Shown: positions 24,258 to 33,179, counted from the first letter of the stretch. The stretch is DNA of 64,000 nucleotides from Amycolatopsis jejuensis (GCF_000717335.1 NZ_JNYZ01000005.1:186001-250000), one strand, 5' to 3'. Translations and numbers: made by a program. The notes: generated by a model from the letters alone, not told the origin.

Positions 24258-25016
24258 GTGGATGAGGTCGAAGTCGTCGTCGCCCATACCGAGCGCGCGA
24301 CCCTGCGCGTCGGCGACGTGTTCCTGAAAGTGGACGCCGACCAGGCGCGCCTCGACGTCGAGGTCGACGCGATGGCTGTGGTGGATTTGGTGCCGGTCCC
24401 GACCCCGGAGGTGCGGTGGCGCAAGCCGTCCGTGCTCGCGCTCGCCGCCCTCCCGGGGGTGGCGCTCGGCCACCTCGGCGAACCGTCGACGGCGTCCCCG
24501 GCGGCATGGGCCGCGGCCGGTGCCGTCATCCGCAAGCTGCACGAGGCGCCGTTACCGCCCTGGACCGGCCGGCGCCGCCGGGATCCTGACGAGCTGGCGG
24601 TGGAACTCGACCGCGAATGCGAACTGCTCGTGAAGGACGGCATCCTGCCCGTCGACCTGGTCACCCACAACCGCCGGATCGCCGAGATCGCGCTCCGCCC
24701 GTGGACCCCGGCGTTCACCCACGGCGACCTGCAGATCGACCACGTCTTCGTCGACGGAGACGAGGTCACCGGCATCATCGACTGGTCAGAGGCCGGTCCG
24801 GGGGATGCCCTCTACGACCTCGCCACGGTCACGCTCGGGCAGGAGAAGCACCTCGCCGCCATCCTCGCCGGTTACGGCACCGACGTCGACCTCGACGTGG
24901 TCCGCGCGTGGTGGTCGCTGCGGAGCCTGCTGGGGGTCCGCTGGCTGGCCGAGCACGGCTTCGACCCGTTCACCCCGGGCTGTGAGGTCGACGTGCTGAA
25001 GGCCCGGATGCCTTAA
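24258..25016 (+). CDS. APH-fold phosphotransferase-like protein with altered catalytic loop
   Basis: 252 residues of the aminoglycoside phosphotransferase/choline kinase fold. The catalytic loop HGDLQIDH (155-162) keeps the catalytic D157, but the position normally held by the Mg-binding Asn is His162; the second metal ligand D175 (IIDWSEAG) is present. The N-terminal lobe is short (FLKV Lys near 24). It could be an antibiotic or small-molecule kinase, or a weakened one. GTG 24258 is the start. It overlaps the stop of the convergent kinase gene by a few bases. Confidence 0.78.
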   Translation: MDEVEVVVAHTERATLRVGDVFLKVDADQARLDVEVDAMAVVDLVPVPTPEVRWRKPSVLALAALPGVALGHLGEPSTASPAAWAAAGAVIRKLHEAPLPPWTGRRRRDPDELAVELDRECELLVKDGILPVDLVTHNRRIAEIALRPWTPAFTHGDLQIDHVFVDGDEVTGIIDWSEAGPGDALYDLATVTLGQEKHLAAILAGYGTDVDLDVVRAWWSLRSLLGVRWLAEHGFDPFTPGCEVDVLKARMP

Positions 25017-25927
25017 GCCCCGGCGCGGCGAAGGCGTTCGGTGGCCTGCTCCCGAAGCGCGGCACCGCACACCGGCGGGTCCCCGTGCAGTGCTTCCCAC
25101 CGGGCATGGTGCGCGGCGGGCCACAAACTCGCCGCCCACGCGACTTCCGTTTCCGCACGCGTGAACCGGCGGCCGCGAATGTCCTGATAGGACTCCAGGA
25201 ATGCGTGGGAGCTGTCGATCGGTGCCAGCGTGGGCGGCCCGGCACCGGCGAACGTCCCGCTCGCCGCTCCGGCCAGCGCGGCTTCCGGTTGCCAGGCAAG
25301 GCTGTCCCAGTCGTGCACTGTCCACACTGTACTGCCCAGCCACCGGAGGTTCTGCGCCTCGAAATCCGCATGCCCGAGTACGCACGGCAACGCGGCGGCC
25401 CGGATGCGCCGCCGCGCCCGTCCGGCCGTGCCGACGACGAATCCGGGTACGACACTCTGGTCCCGCTCGTCGAGGAAGTCGATCGCGGGCCACAGACCGG
25501 GATCGCCGTGGTCCCACCGCGCCCAGCGAGGACTGGGTACCGGCGGCTCGACCGTCACCCGGTCCAGTGCGGTCATCACCATCGCGAACACTTCCGCGTA
25601 CCGCACCGCGATGTCCGGCGAGTCGCCGCGCAGCACCTCGCCACCGGGCCGGAATTCCTCGGCATGCACCGCCAGCGAACCGACCGTGATCGCCGGCGTG
25701 AGCGGCCGGGCGCACGGGAAGCCGCTGTCGGCCAGCTGCGCCTGCGCCGCCACACACGCCGCCGCGCGTCCGTGGTCGGTCCGCGCCTTCACCACGACCT
25801 CGCGTCCGCCGGTGAGCCGGAATCCGTAGACCGCGGAGATCTGGTGCTGCTGGAAAAGCACGTCGGCGGGTTTGCCGCCGAGGTGCTGCAGGCACCAATC
25901 GGGCAGCCATTCCCCAGGGTCGGTCAT
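25013..25927 (-). CDS. Aminoglycoside phosphotransferase-family protein
   Basis: 304 residues. N-lobe Lys in EVVVKARTD, catalytic loop LGHADFEAQN with the usual Asp and Asn, and metal-binding VHDWDSLAW. Family members phosphorylate aminoglycosides, macrolides, homoserine or other hydroxylated molecules; substrate unknown. ATG 25927 follows GGGAG; an ATG seven codons upstream would put that ribosome site inside the gene. It faces the other APH-like gene tail to tail. Confidence 0.82.
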   Translation of the reverse strand: MTDPGEWLPDWCLQHLGGKPADVLFQQHQISAVYGFRLTGGREVVVKARTDHGRAAACVAAQAQLADSGFPCARPLTPAITVGSLAVHAEEFRPGGEVLRGDSPDIAVRYAEVFAMVMTALDRVTVEPPVPSPRWARWDHGDPGLWPAIDFLDERDQSVVPGFVVGTAGRARRRIRAAALPCVLGHADFEAQNLRWLGSTVWTVHDWDSLAWQPEAALAGAASGTFAGAGPPTLAPIDSSHAFLESYQDIRGRRFTRAETEVAWAASLWPAAHHARWEALHGDPPVCGAALREQATERLRRAGA

Positions 25928-25976
25928 CGGCGGCTCCCGTGTCGGCATCGACCGTACCGCCGGTTTCGCGAAATGC

Positions 25977-26426
25977 CTAACCGGTGACCCGGCGTTCGGT
26001 GGACCGTTGTTCGATTGCTTCGCCGACTTCGGCAATGGCGCGCCGGACCAGCGTGCCGTAAGCGTCGTCGGCGAGGGTGTCCTGGCAACGGCGGGCCGCG
26101 TGGATGTGTTCCGCTGCCGGGACGAAAGAACCGAGCCGGCGAAAGTTGTCGGCGAGATTGAGATGCAGCGACGGGAAGAATCCGGCGACCGGCATTCCGG
26201 CCTGTTCGTCGGTGACACTCGCCGCGGCGTCGAGGGCCCGGACGTCCCAGACGAGTGCCTCGGCCGGATCGTCGAAGAGATCTGCTTGGTAATGCGCGAG
26301 AACGCAGCGGTGGAACGGATTCCCGGCCGGGCCGAGCTCGTCCCACAGTTCCTGCAGCCGGATTCGCGCGGTTTCCTGGTCGCCGCCGCGGCCCAGCGTG
26401 ACGGCGGCGTTGATTTCGTCCATCAT
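25977..26426 (-). CDS. Small TPR-like helical protein
   Basis: 149 residues, mostly helical: repeated amphipathic pairs (AVTLGRGGDQETARIRLQEL; CVLAHYQADLFDDPAEALVW; FPSLHLNLADNFRRLGSF) resemble tetratricopeptide repeats. Likely a protein-interaction module. ATG 26426 overlaps the stop of the MerR/clamp fusion gene (ATGA), so it is translationally coupled to it and may be its partner. Confidence 0.75.
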   Translation of the reverse strand: MMDEINAAVTLGRGGDQETARIRLQELWDELGPAGNPFHRCVLAHYQADLFDDPAEALVWDVRALDAAASVTDEQAGMPVAGFFPSLHLNLADNFRRLGSFVPAAEHIHAARRCQDTLADDAYGTLVRRAIAEVGEAIEQRSTERRVTG

Positions 26427-27457
26427 CCGGCGGATTCCTCCTTGAGTGGCATGGCAAGCGTGGTCAGGTCGCCGTGGTCGGCGGAGCGGACGACCATCGG
26501 CAGGTCCGGCCCGGCGACGTCGAGCATCACGTCCGGCCCGACTGCCGTGCTGACGGCCGGATGCAGCGTCGTCATGGCGAATTCGAGCGAAACTTCCGGA
26601 CCGGTGACGACGGCGTCGAGCGGAATCGCGGCCACGGACATCGAGGTGCTCGAAAAATCGAGCCGGACCCGCGGAGGGTAGTGGTTTTCCAAAGCCGCGA
26701 CGAACGCATTCCGCGAAACCACCGCCCGGGTGACGACTTCCGGCAGCGAACCCATCATCAACCGGTAATCCGGAAATGGCTCGGCGAGTACGCGGCACGT
26801 GCGGACGGTGGAATCTCTGACGAAAAACACCCCGCCGGAATTGCGGCTGAGCGTGAGTTCGTGCTGCCGCCGGGTCCACGACATCGCGAGCCGGAGTTCG
26901 TCGGCGTCAATGGTCGCCGACCATTCCGCGTCGCTCGCCTCGGCCGGGACCAGCGTGCGGGTCGCCAGCCGGTACCGGTCGGTCGCGGTGAGCACGATCC
27001 CGTCCGCGGACACTTCGAGGTGTACCCCGTTGAGCACCGGCAGCTCCGGGGACGTGGCGGTGAGAACCTGCTCGACGGCGGCGCTGAACACCGCCCCGCC
27101 GACCCGGATCGACGGCGCTTGCGCAGCCGGGCCGAGCGCCGCCTTGACCTCCGCGGCCGTTTCCCGCGCCTGCCGCGCATGCCGGCTCAACCCGGCGACC
27201 TGGTCGTCGATGATCCGCGCGGCCTCGGCCGGATCGGCGGCGAGCACGTCGGCGATCCGGTCCAGCGGCAGGCCGATCTCGCGCAGCCGCCGGATCTGTA
27301 CCGCCTGCGCGACCTGGCCGGAGGAGTAGTAGCGGTAGCCGGACCGGTCGTCGACCCGGAGTGGCGGCACCAGCCCGGAATCCGCGTAGAACCGCAGTGC
27401 GCTGGCGGTGAGCCCGCAGGCGCGGGCGAAAGCCCCGATGGGGAGTAGGTCGGACAC
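26423..27457 (-). CDS. MerR-type regulator fused to a DNA sliding-clamp-like domain
   Basis: 344 residues. Residues 1-70 are a MerR winged helix (LPIGAFARACGLTASALRFY, then RSGYRYYSSGQ), 71-110 the dimerisation helix, and about 120-344 resemble DnaN, the DNA polymerase III beta clamp: VLNGVHLEVSADGIVLTATD followed by RYRLATRTL, PFPDYR, and the terminal TLAMPL matching the clamp's LLMP. It has about one and a half clamp domains, too short for a real clamp subunit, so a ligand-binding or protein-docking use is likely. GTG 27457 is preferred; TTG 27478 is possible. Confidence 0.85.
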   Translation of the reverse strand: MSDLLPIGAFARACGLTASALRFYADSGLVPPLRVDDRSGYRYYSSGQVAQAVQIRRLREIGLPLDRIADVLAADPAEAARIIDDQVAGLSRHARQARETAAEVKAALGPAAQAPSIRVGGAVFSAAVEQVLTATSPELPVLNGVHLEVSADGIVLTATDRYRLATRTLVPAEASDAEWSATIDADELRLAMSWTRRQHELTLSRNSGGVFFVRDSTVRTCRVLAEPFPDYRLMMGSLPEVVTRAVVSRNAFVAALENHYPPRVRLDFSSTSMSVAAIPLDAVVTGPEVSLEFAMTTLHPAVSTAVGPDVMLDVAGPDLPMVVRSADHGDLTTLAMPLKEESAG

Positions 27458-27554
27458 CCGCTCATCATCGGGCTTCAAGCAACTCGAAGGTCAACCCCGG
27501 GAGCCCTCCCGCGGGTGATGCCCGATCCTGGGACCGGCCGAGAGGAGGCCCAGG

Positions 27555-29300
27555 GTGACCGAGCGGGAACAGCAGGCATATCTCGACCGCATCGAGGACG
27601 AGCACCGGCAGCTCCGGACCGGCCGGTTCCGCCGGATCGCGCGCATTGCCGGATGGCTGCTCGGCGCCGCGGTTCCGGTATCCCTGACCTCGTGGTTCGT
27701 GGACGGTGCGGTGCTCAACGACCACCCGTTCTGGAGCGGTGTGGCGTTGTGCGCCGTCGTGCTGTCGGGGCTGGGGGTGGCCGCCGAGGTGACCGGGTGG
27801 CTGGGCTCCGACGCCACTTCGTTGCGGGCGCTCGAGCGGGAACGCCGCGACCAGGAGCTCGGCGGCTGGAAACAGGACTCGCAGCGGCTCCTCGACGACC
27901 TGGATGACGCCCGCGCCGACCTCCGCCGGATCAGGCGGCAGGTGGCCGTCTCCGGGCTGGCGGTGGCGGGGTTCACCGGTGCGGTCGCGGTCGAGATCTG
28001 GCAGGTCGGCGCCGTATGGCCGGTCGAGTGGACGGCGCGGCTGCTGGTCGGCGGGACGGTCTGCCTCGGCGTGCCGCTGGTCGAGGTTTTCGCGTCGCTG
28101 CTGCTGACCGGGCGGCTGCGGACGGCGAAGGCCAATCTCCGGGCGGCCCAGCGCCGGCACCGCGACACTGCGCTGTACGACGCCCCACCCGACACGGACG
28201 ACATGCCGGAACTGCCCCCGCTGACCCGCCGCGGCACGCTCGTCGCAGCGGTCACCGGCTGGCTCGTGTACGCCCTGGTCCTGGCGACTGCGTACGTGCA
28301 CCTGCCCGCGGCCGCGCCACCTCCACCGGACGCTCCGATCGCCCTGGCGGCGAGGGCGACCGGGGTTCCGCTCGACTGGCCTTCCGGCGTGGCGGTGTCG
28401 CCGGACGGGAAGCGGGCGTACGTGGGCAACGCCGGTCCACACGACCGTCCCGACTCCGACATCGCGGTGATCGACCTTGCCACGGAGAAGGTCGTCGCCA
28501 CGGTGCCGGTGCAGCCGCATCCGCTGGGGCTTGCCTTGACTCCGGATGGTCAGCGGCTGATCGTGTCCGCCAACGGACCTGCTGGCGCCCCGGCGGGGTC
28601 GCTGACGGTCATCGACACCGGCACGCTGAAGGTGCTCTCGACAGTGCGGCTCGAGGCGCCCGCCTACGACGTCGCAGTCTCCCCGGACGGCCGTACGGTG
28701 TGGTGTCTCATCACCGGCCCGACCGACTACGACCCGGGCGCGGCCGTCGCGGTGGATCTGGCGGCGGGGAAGGTGGCCGGGACCGTCCGCGTCGGACGGG
28801 ATCCGGACGGTCTCGCGATCGCCCCCGACGGCTCGCGGCTCTACGTGTCCAACTACGACGACAACACCGTCTCGGTGATCGATGCCGCCGGCCAGAAGGT
28901 CGTCGCCACCGTGGAGGTGGGCGCCGGACCGGCCGGGCTGGTGGTCGACGCGCGGCGGCACACGGTGTGGGTCGCGAACCAGACCGAGTCCGACGTCCAT
29001 CACACGCTCACCGCACTCGACACCACGACGCACGCGACGAAACCGGTCGACCTCGGCCCGCCCGCACCGGGGGTGAGCGGCGCGTCGGCAATGGCCTTGA
29101 CCCCGGACGGACGGCGCCTGATCGTCGGCCGGTACAGCCCGAAAAGCGGCCCGATCCCGTCTCTCGCGCTCGTCGATCCGGACACGCGCCGCGTCACGGA
29201 CGTGCTTTCGGTACCGTCGGCCTTCCGGATCGTGACCACCCCGGACAGCCACCACGCGCTCGCCTCGGCAGGCAACCTGTGGGTGCTGGACATACCGTGA
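27555..29300 (+). CDS. Membrane-anchored YncE/YVTN-type beta-propeller protein
   Basis: 581 residues. The first 270 hold five membrane segments (about 28-50, 60-83, 135-157, 163-187, 230-252) with two charged coiled-coil-like loops (LRALERERRDQELGGWKQ region and LRTAKANLRAAQRRHR). After a Pro-rich linker (PAAAPPPPDAP) comes a seven-blade extracytoplasmic propeller built from SPDGKRAYVGN, SPDGRTVWCL and APDGSRLYVSNYDDNTVSVI type repeats. Likely surface sensing or scaffolding. GTG 27555 follows GAGGAGG. Divergent from the MerR/clamp gene. Confidence 0.85.
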   Translation: MTEREQQAYLDRIEDEHRQLRTGRFRRIARIAGWLLGAAVPVSLTSWFVDGAVLNDHPFWSGVALCAVVLSGLGVAAEVTGWLGSDATSLRALERERRDQELGGWKQDSQRLLDDLDDARADLRRIRRQVAVSGLAVAGFTGAVAVEIWQVGAVWPVEWTARLLVGGTVCLGVPLVEVFASLLLTGRLRTAKANLRAAQRRHRDTALYDAPPDTDDMPELPPLTRRGTLVAAVTGWLVYALVLATAYVHLPAAAPPPPDAPIALAARATGVPLDWPSGVAVSPDGKRAYVGNAGPHDRPDSDIAVIDLATEKVVATVPVQPHPLGLALTPDGQRLIVSANGPAGAPAGSLTVIDTGTLKVLSTVRLEAPAYDVAVSPDGRTVWCLITGPTDYDPGAAVAVDLAAGKVAGTVRVGRDPDGLAIAPDGSRLYVSNYDDNTVSVIDAAGQKVVATVEVGAGPAGLVVDARRHTVWVANQTESDVHHTLTALDTTTHATKPVDLGPPAPGVSGASAMALTPDGRRLIVGRYSPKSGPIPSLALVDPDTRRVTDVLSVPSAFRIVTTPDSHHALASAGNLWVLDIP

Positions 29301-29326
29301 TTGTGTCAGCACGTATAGCATTGTGT
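29300..29326 (+). promoter_or_regulatory. Direct repeat, candidate MocR operator
   Basis: ATTGTGT occurs at 29300-29306 and again at 29320-29326, exactly 20 bases apart (two helical turns), just upstream of the MocR gene. MocR regulators typically bind direct repeats, so autoregulation is plausible. A TATAGC (29314-29319) between them could act as a -10 element. Confidence 0.45.
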
Positions 29327-29356
29327 TACAGCTGAAACTGCGCGGAGGTGGGCGAC

Positions 29357-30685
29357 GTGGTCGAGGAGGCAGCGCTGTCCGGCGGGACGGCGGCGGAGAT
29401 CGCGGTGTCGGTCGAGGGCGCCATTTCCGGCGGGCGGCTCGCGGCGGGCGAGCGGCTGCCGACGGTACGCGAACTCGCCGCACGGCTCGAGGTGAGCCCG
29501 GCGACGGTCAACGCCGCGTACCGGACCTTGCGCAACCGCGGCTTGGTCACTGGTGCCGGACGGGCCGGGACCCGGGTCGTCGAACACTCGGCGCCCGCGG
29601 CCCGCCGGCTCGCGGCGCCGGTGGGACCCGGGGTACGCAACCTCGCCGACGGCAACCCCGATCCGAGCCTGCTTCCGCCACTGCGCCCGGCGTTCGCCCG
29701 GATGAGCGGAAAGCATTGGCTGTACGGGGAATCCGGTGCCGCGCCCGCGCTGCTGGACTGGTTCAGCCGCGACTTCGCCGCCGACGGCCTCACCGCCCAG
29801 TACCTCGCGATCACCGGCGGCGCAATGGACGGCGCCGAACGCGTGCTGCAGGCGCACCTGCGGCCGGGCGACGCGGTCGTCGTGGAAGATCCGGGCTACG
29901 GCGGGGTGCTCGACCTCGTGCCCGCGCTGGGACTGCGGCCGATCGCGGTGCCGGTCGACGCCGACGGGCTGATGCCCGACCAGCTGGAGCGGGCGCTGGA
30001 GCAACGTCCGGAGGCGTGCATCCTCACGCCGCGAGCGCAGAACCCGACCGGCGCCGCGCTCACCGGCCAGCGCGCCGCCGACCTCCGCGAGGTGTTCCGG
30101 CGCCACGAAAACGTGCTGGTCATCGAAGACGACCACGCCGGGGTCATTTCCGGTGCAGCCGCGGAAACCATTGCCGGTACTGGGGATTTCCCGCGCTGGG
30201 CAGTGATCCGGTCGCTCACCAAGACGCTCGGCCCTGACCTGCGGCTCAGCTGCGTCAGCGGTGACCAGCTCACGGTGGACCGGCTGATCCGCCGCCAGCA
30301 GGCCGGAGCCGGCTGGGTGAGCCACCTCCTGCAAGAACTGGCCGCCACAATCCTTGCCGACTCGGCGACGCCGTCTCTGCTCGCCGCCGCCCGGGACGCC
30401 TACGGCGAACGCCGCCAAGCCCTCGTGGATGCGTTGGGGGGCCACGGGATCACGGTGACGGGTCGGTCGGGTTTCAATGCGTGGGTTCCGACGCCGTCGG
30501 AGGGTGCGGTCGCGCAGGCGCTTCTGGCGCGGGGTTGGGCGGTGCGTGCGGGGGAGTCGTTCCGGACGAGTAGCCCGCCTGGGTTGCGGGTTACGTTCGC
30601 TAGTCTGTTGCCGAGTGAGGCTGTCCAGTTCGCGGAGACTTTGGGCAGCATCCTCCGCGGCGACGGATGGGGTTATCCGGCCTGA
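29357..30685 (+). CDS. MocR-type regulator (GntR HTH fused to PLP aminotransferase fold)
   Basis: 442 residues. GntR winged helix at about 5-70 (LPTVRELAARLEVSPATVNA), then a class I aminotransferase fold with YGESGA, VEDPGYGG, DDHAGVISG and the PLP-binding SLTKTLGPDLRLS. Such proteins regulate vitamin B6, GABA or taurine genes using PLP as sensor. GTG 29357 has GGAGG at normal spacing; GTG 29348 is too close. Stops directly against the convergent luciferase-like gene, which may or may not be its target. Confidence 0.87.
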   Translation: MVEEAALSGGTAAEIAVSVEGAISGGRLAAGERLPTVRELAARLEVSPATVNAAYRTLRNRGLVTGAGRAGTRVVEHSAPAARRLAAPVGPGVRNLADGNPDPSLLPPLRPAFARMSGKHWLYGESGAAPALLDWFSRDFAADGLTAQYLAITGGAMDGAERVLQAHLRPGDAVVVEDPGYGGVLDLVPALGLRPIAVPVDADGLMPDQLERALEQRPEACILTPRAQNPTGAALTGQRAADLREVFRRHENVLVIEDDHAGVISGAAAETIAGTGDFPRWAVIRSLTKTLGPDLRLSCVSGDQLTVDRLIRRQQAGAGWVSHLLQELAATILADSATPSLLAAARDAYGERRQALVDALGGHGITVTGRSGFNAWVPTPSEGAVAQALLARGWAVRAGESFRTSSPPGLRVTFASLLPSEAVQFAETLGSILRGDGWGYPA

Positions 30686-31699
30686 TCACCACAACGGCGC
30701 CCGCGCGACAGGGCCCTCATGCGACGGAAAATGCGGCAGCACCCACTCCACGATCTCCGCCACCGCCTCCTCCGCCGGGCGCGACCCGTGCTGTACTCCC
30801 AGTGCCACGTGGTTCACGCCGTTGTCCTGCCAGCGGCCCAGCAGGTCGATCAGCCCGTTGCGGCCGGTGCGCAGCACGAAGCCGCCCCGTAGCGGGGTCG
30901 GTGGGTAACCGGGATCCGGAGCCAGGTCGATCCACTCGTTGGTGATCACCGGTTTGAACTCACCACCGGGAATCCGCGACCGCCAGCCGCTGATTTTCGC
31001 GCCCAGCTCCGCCGGTCCCTCGGGCGTGTGTGCAGTACCCGGGTACACGAGCCAGCCGTCGCTGTGTTCGGCGATCCAGTCTTCCGTCTGCCTGCTCGAA
31101 CCGGTGACGATCAGCGGGATCTCGCCGGTTGTCGGCTTCGGCAGGACGTCCGTGGTGCCGGTCAGGTGGGTCAGCCGGGAGCATGCCTGCGGGAAGCTCT
31201 CGGTGAGCAACCGCCGGACCAGCGGCAGGCTTTCGGCGAACCGGGCCGCACGCTCGTCGTACGGGATGCCGTAGGCCGGGAACTCCGACGCCCGGTCCCC
31301 GGCCGCCACGCCGAGCACCAGCCGCCCGCCGGAGAGCCGGTCCAGGGACGCGGCCTGCTTGGCGACGTCGATCGGATGCCGCAGCGTCGTGACGATGCTT
31401 CCCGCCGCAAGCGCGATCCGTTCGGTGTGCGCGCTCAGCCAGGCGAGGTACGTCCACGGGTCGTAAACCTGTCCGACGTCGCCGAACTTCTTGTCGTGCA
31501 ACGGAATGTCGCGGACCCACAGTCCTGCCAGCCCACCGCGGTCGGCAGCCTGGACGATCGCCCCCTGCCCGCGCATCTCCTCCAGTTCGCCGCGGTACTG
31601 CCACAACGGCAGGAACAGCCCGACGGTCAGCCGTCCCGGCGCGAACATCCGCCGGTAGCCCGGGTGACCGGGGAACCGTCCCTCGTCGAGAACGTCCAT
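30686..31699 (-). CDS. LLM-class flavin/F420-dependent oxidoreductase
   Basis: 337-residue luciferase-like TIM barrel. Typical features: LTVGLFLPLWQYRGELEEM, LWVRDIPL, GSIVTTLRHPIDVAKQAAS and LVLGVAAGDRASEFPAYG. Whether it uses FMN or F420 cannot be told from sequence. ATG 31699 has GGAGG upstream. Divergent from the MFS gene at 31845 across a 145-base AT-richer region carrying operator-like repeats, so they may share control. Confidence 0.85.
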   Translation of the reverse strand: MDVLDEGRFPGHPGYRRMFAPGRLTVGLFLPLWQYRGELEEMRGQGAIVQAADRGGLAGLWVRDIPLHDKKFGDVGQVYDPWTYLAWLSAHTERIALAAGSIVTTLRHPIDVAKQAASLDRLSGGRLVLGVAAGDRASEFPAYGIPYDERAARFAESLPLVRRLLTESFPQACSRLTHLTGTTDVLPKPTTGEIPLIVTGSSRQTEDWIAEHSDGWLVYPGTAHTPEGPAELGAKISGWRSRIPGGEFKPVITNEWIDLAPDPGYPPTPLRGGFVLRTGRNGLIDLLGRWQDNGVNHVALGVQHGSRPAEEAVAEIVEWVLPHFPSHEGPVARAPLW

Positions 31700-31787
31700 T
31701 GCACCTCCTTGATCAAGCGTTCGTCCAGGACTACCAGAGACCGCTCACGATCCATTCCCGCGAACCCCTGGACGTGCGCCGAATCAC

Positions 31788-31826
31788 AGATTAATCTATA
31801 ACGTAACTAATTTGTTCTAGCACAAA
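31788..31826. promoter_or_regulatory. Operator-like palindromes upstream of the MHS porter gene
   Basis: AGATTAATCT (31788-31797) is a perfect 10-base palindrome; TATAAC (31797-31802) could be a -10. TTTGT-N6-ACAAA (31811-31826) forms an inverted repeat containing TGTTCTAG. The 12-mer AATTTGTTCTAG (31809-31820) recurs as its reverse complement at 33213-33224 before the next gene. Confidence 0.5.
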
Positions 31827-31844
31827 ACTCACCCGGAGAACACC

Positions 31845-33152
31845 ATGGACGTCAGTGAGAAAACCGCCGTGCCGTTGCAGGCGGGCGAGATCCGCCGGAT
31901 CGCCGGGCTGAGCCTGGTCGGCGCCAGCGTGGAATGGTTCGACTTCTTCCTCTTCGGCACCGCCGCCGCGCTCGTGTTCCCCCGGCTGTTCTTCCCGGCG
32001 GGCAACGAGTTCATCGCGCTGCTGTCGTCGTTCGCGGTGCTGGGCGTCGGGTTCGTCGCCCGGCCGATCGGCGGGATCGTCTGGGGCCACTTCGGCGACC
32101 GGGCCGGCCGCAAACGGGCGTTCGTGGCCGCGCTGCTCACGATGGCCGCGGCGAGCGTGCTGATCGGCCTGATCCCGACGTACCACCAGATCGGCGTCGC
32201 CGCGCCCATCCTGCTCACCGTGCTCCGCTTCGTGCAGGGGCTGGCCGTCGGCGGGCAGTGGGGTGGCGCCGCGCTGCTCGCCACCGAATGCGCGCCGAGC
32301 TCGAAACGGGGCTACTACGGCAGTTTCACCCAGATCGGCGTGCCGGTCGGGGTGCTGCTCGGCGTGGTCGCGTTCTTCCTTGTCGGGACCGGCATGGACC
32401 CGGCGCTCTTCGACCGCTACGGCTGGCGCGTGCCGTTCCTGGCCAGCGCTGTGCTCGTCGCGGTTGCCTTGTACGCCAAGAAATCCCTCGACGACACCCC
32501 GGCCTTCCAGCGGCTGCAGCAGGTCGGCGGATCGGGCCGGAAGAAGTCGCCGGTGCTCGAGGTGCTGCGCCGGCACTGGCGTCCGGTGCTGCTCGCCGGG
32601 GGCGCTTTCATCGTGGTGAACGCGACTTTCTACATCTACCTCACCTACATGCTCTCCTACGGCGTCAGCACGGTCGGGCTCAGCCGGGGCGAGATGCTGC
32701 TGGCTCTTGCGGTCGCCGCGGTGGTGCAAATCCCGTCGCTGGCCGGATTCGCCGCGCTCTCCGACCGGGTCGGCCGCCGTCCGGTCTACCTCGCCGGTGC
32801 GGTCGGTACTGCGCTGTGGGCGTTTCCGTTGTTCTGGCTTGCGGATTCGGGCAGTACCGTCGCGATGATCGTCGCATTGACGGTCGGGCAATGCATCATC
32901 TCGATGATGTACGGCCCGCTCGCGGCCTTCTTCTCCGAGCTTTTCAGCGCCGAGGTGCGGTACAGCGGCGCCTCGCTCGGCTACCAGCTGGGTGCGCTCA
33001 TCGGCGGCGCGATCTCGCCGCTCGTATGCGTTGCGCTGCAGCGGGCTTTCGGCAGCACGCTCGCGATTTCCGGCTACATCGCCGTGCTGTCGGCGATCGC
33101 CATCGCGTGCATCATGCTGCTGAAGGAGACTCGTTCGGCAAAGCTGGGGTAA
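31845..33152 (+). CDS. MFS transporter, metabolite:H+ symporter (MHS) type
   Basis: 435 residues with 12 membrane segments. Signatures of the MHS family (shikimate, ketoglutarate, proline/betaine porters): SVEWFDFFLFGTAAALVF in segment 1, GHFGDRAGRKRAFV, and FVQGLAVGGQWGGAALLATE. An uptake role for a small organic acid is likely. ATG 31845 follows CGGAGAA. It begins a cluster of oxidoreductase genes and likely imports their substrate. Confidence 0.88.
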   Translation: MDVSEKTAVPLQAGEIRRIAGLSLVGASVEWFDFFLFGTAAALVFPRLFFPAGNEFIALLSSFAVLGVGFVARPIGGIVWGHFGDRAGRKRAFVAALLTMAAASVLIGLIPTYHQIGVAAPILLTVLRFVQGLAVGGQWGGAALLATECAPSSKRGYYGSFTQIGVPVGVLLGVVAFFLVGTGMDPALFDRYGWRVPFLASAVLVAVALYAKKSLDDTPAFQRLQQVGGSGRKKSPVLEVLRRHWRPVLLAGGAFIVVNATFYIYLTYMLSYGVSTVGLSRGEMLLALAVAAVVQIPSLAGFAALSDRVGRRPVYLAGAVGTALWAFPLFWLADSGSTVAMIVALTVGQCIISMMYGPLAAFFSELFSAEVRYSGASLGYQLGALIGGAISPLVCVALQRAFGSTLAISGYIAVLSAIAIACIMLLKETRSAKLG

Positions 33153-33179
33153 CCGTCTTGCGCGCACCCGAACAGTCTG

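Noticed and set aside
27458..27478. TTG start seven codons upstream for the MerR/clamp gene
   Set aside because: No better ribosome site; GTG 27457 gives the typical MerR N-terminus. Not fully excluded.
27465..29483. 672-codon antisense frame opposite the beta-propeller gene
   Set aside because: Arg/His/Pro-rich shadow; plus strand has repeat blades and membrane segments.
31791..33167. Long minus-strand frame opposite the MHS porter
   Set aside because: Antisense shadow; the plus-strand protein has all MFS signatures.
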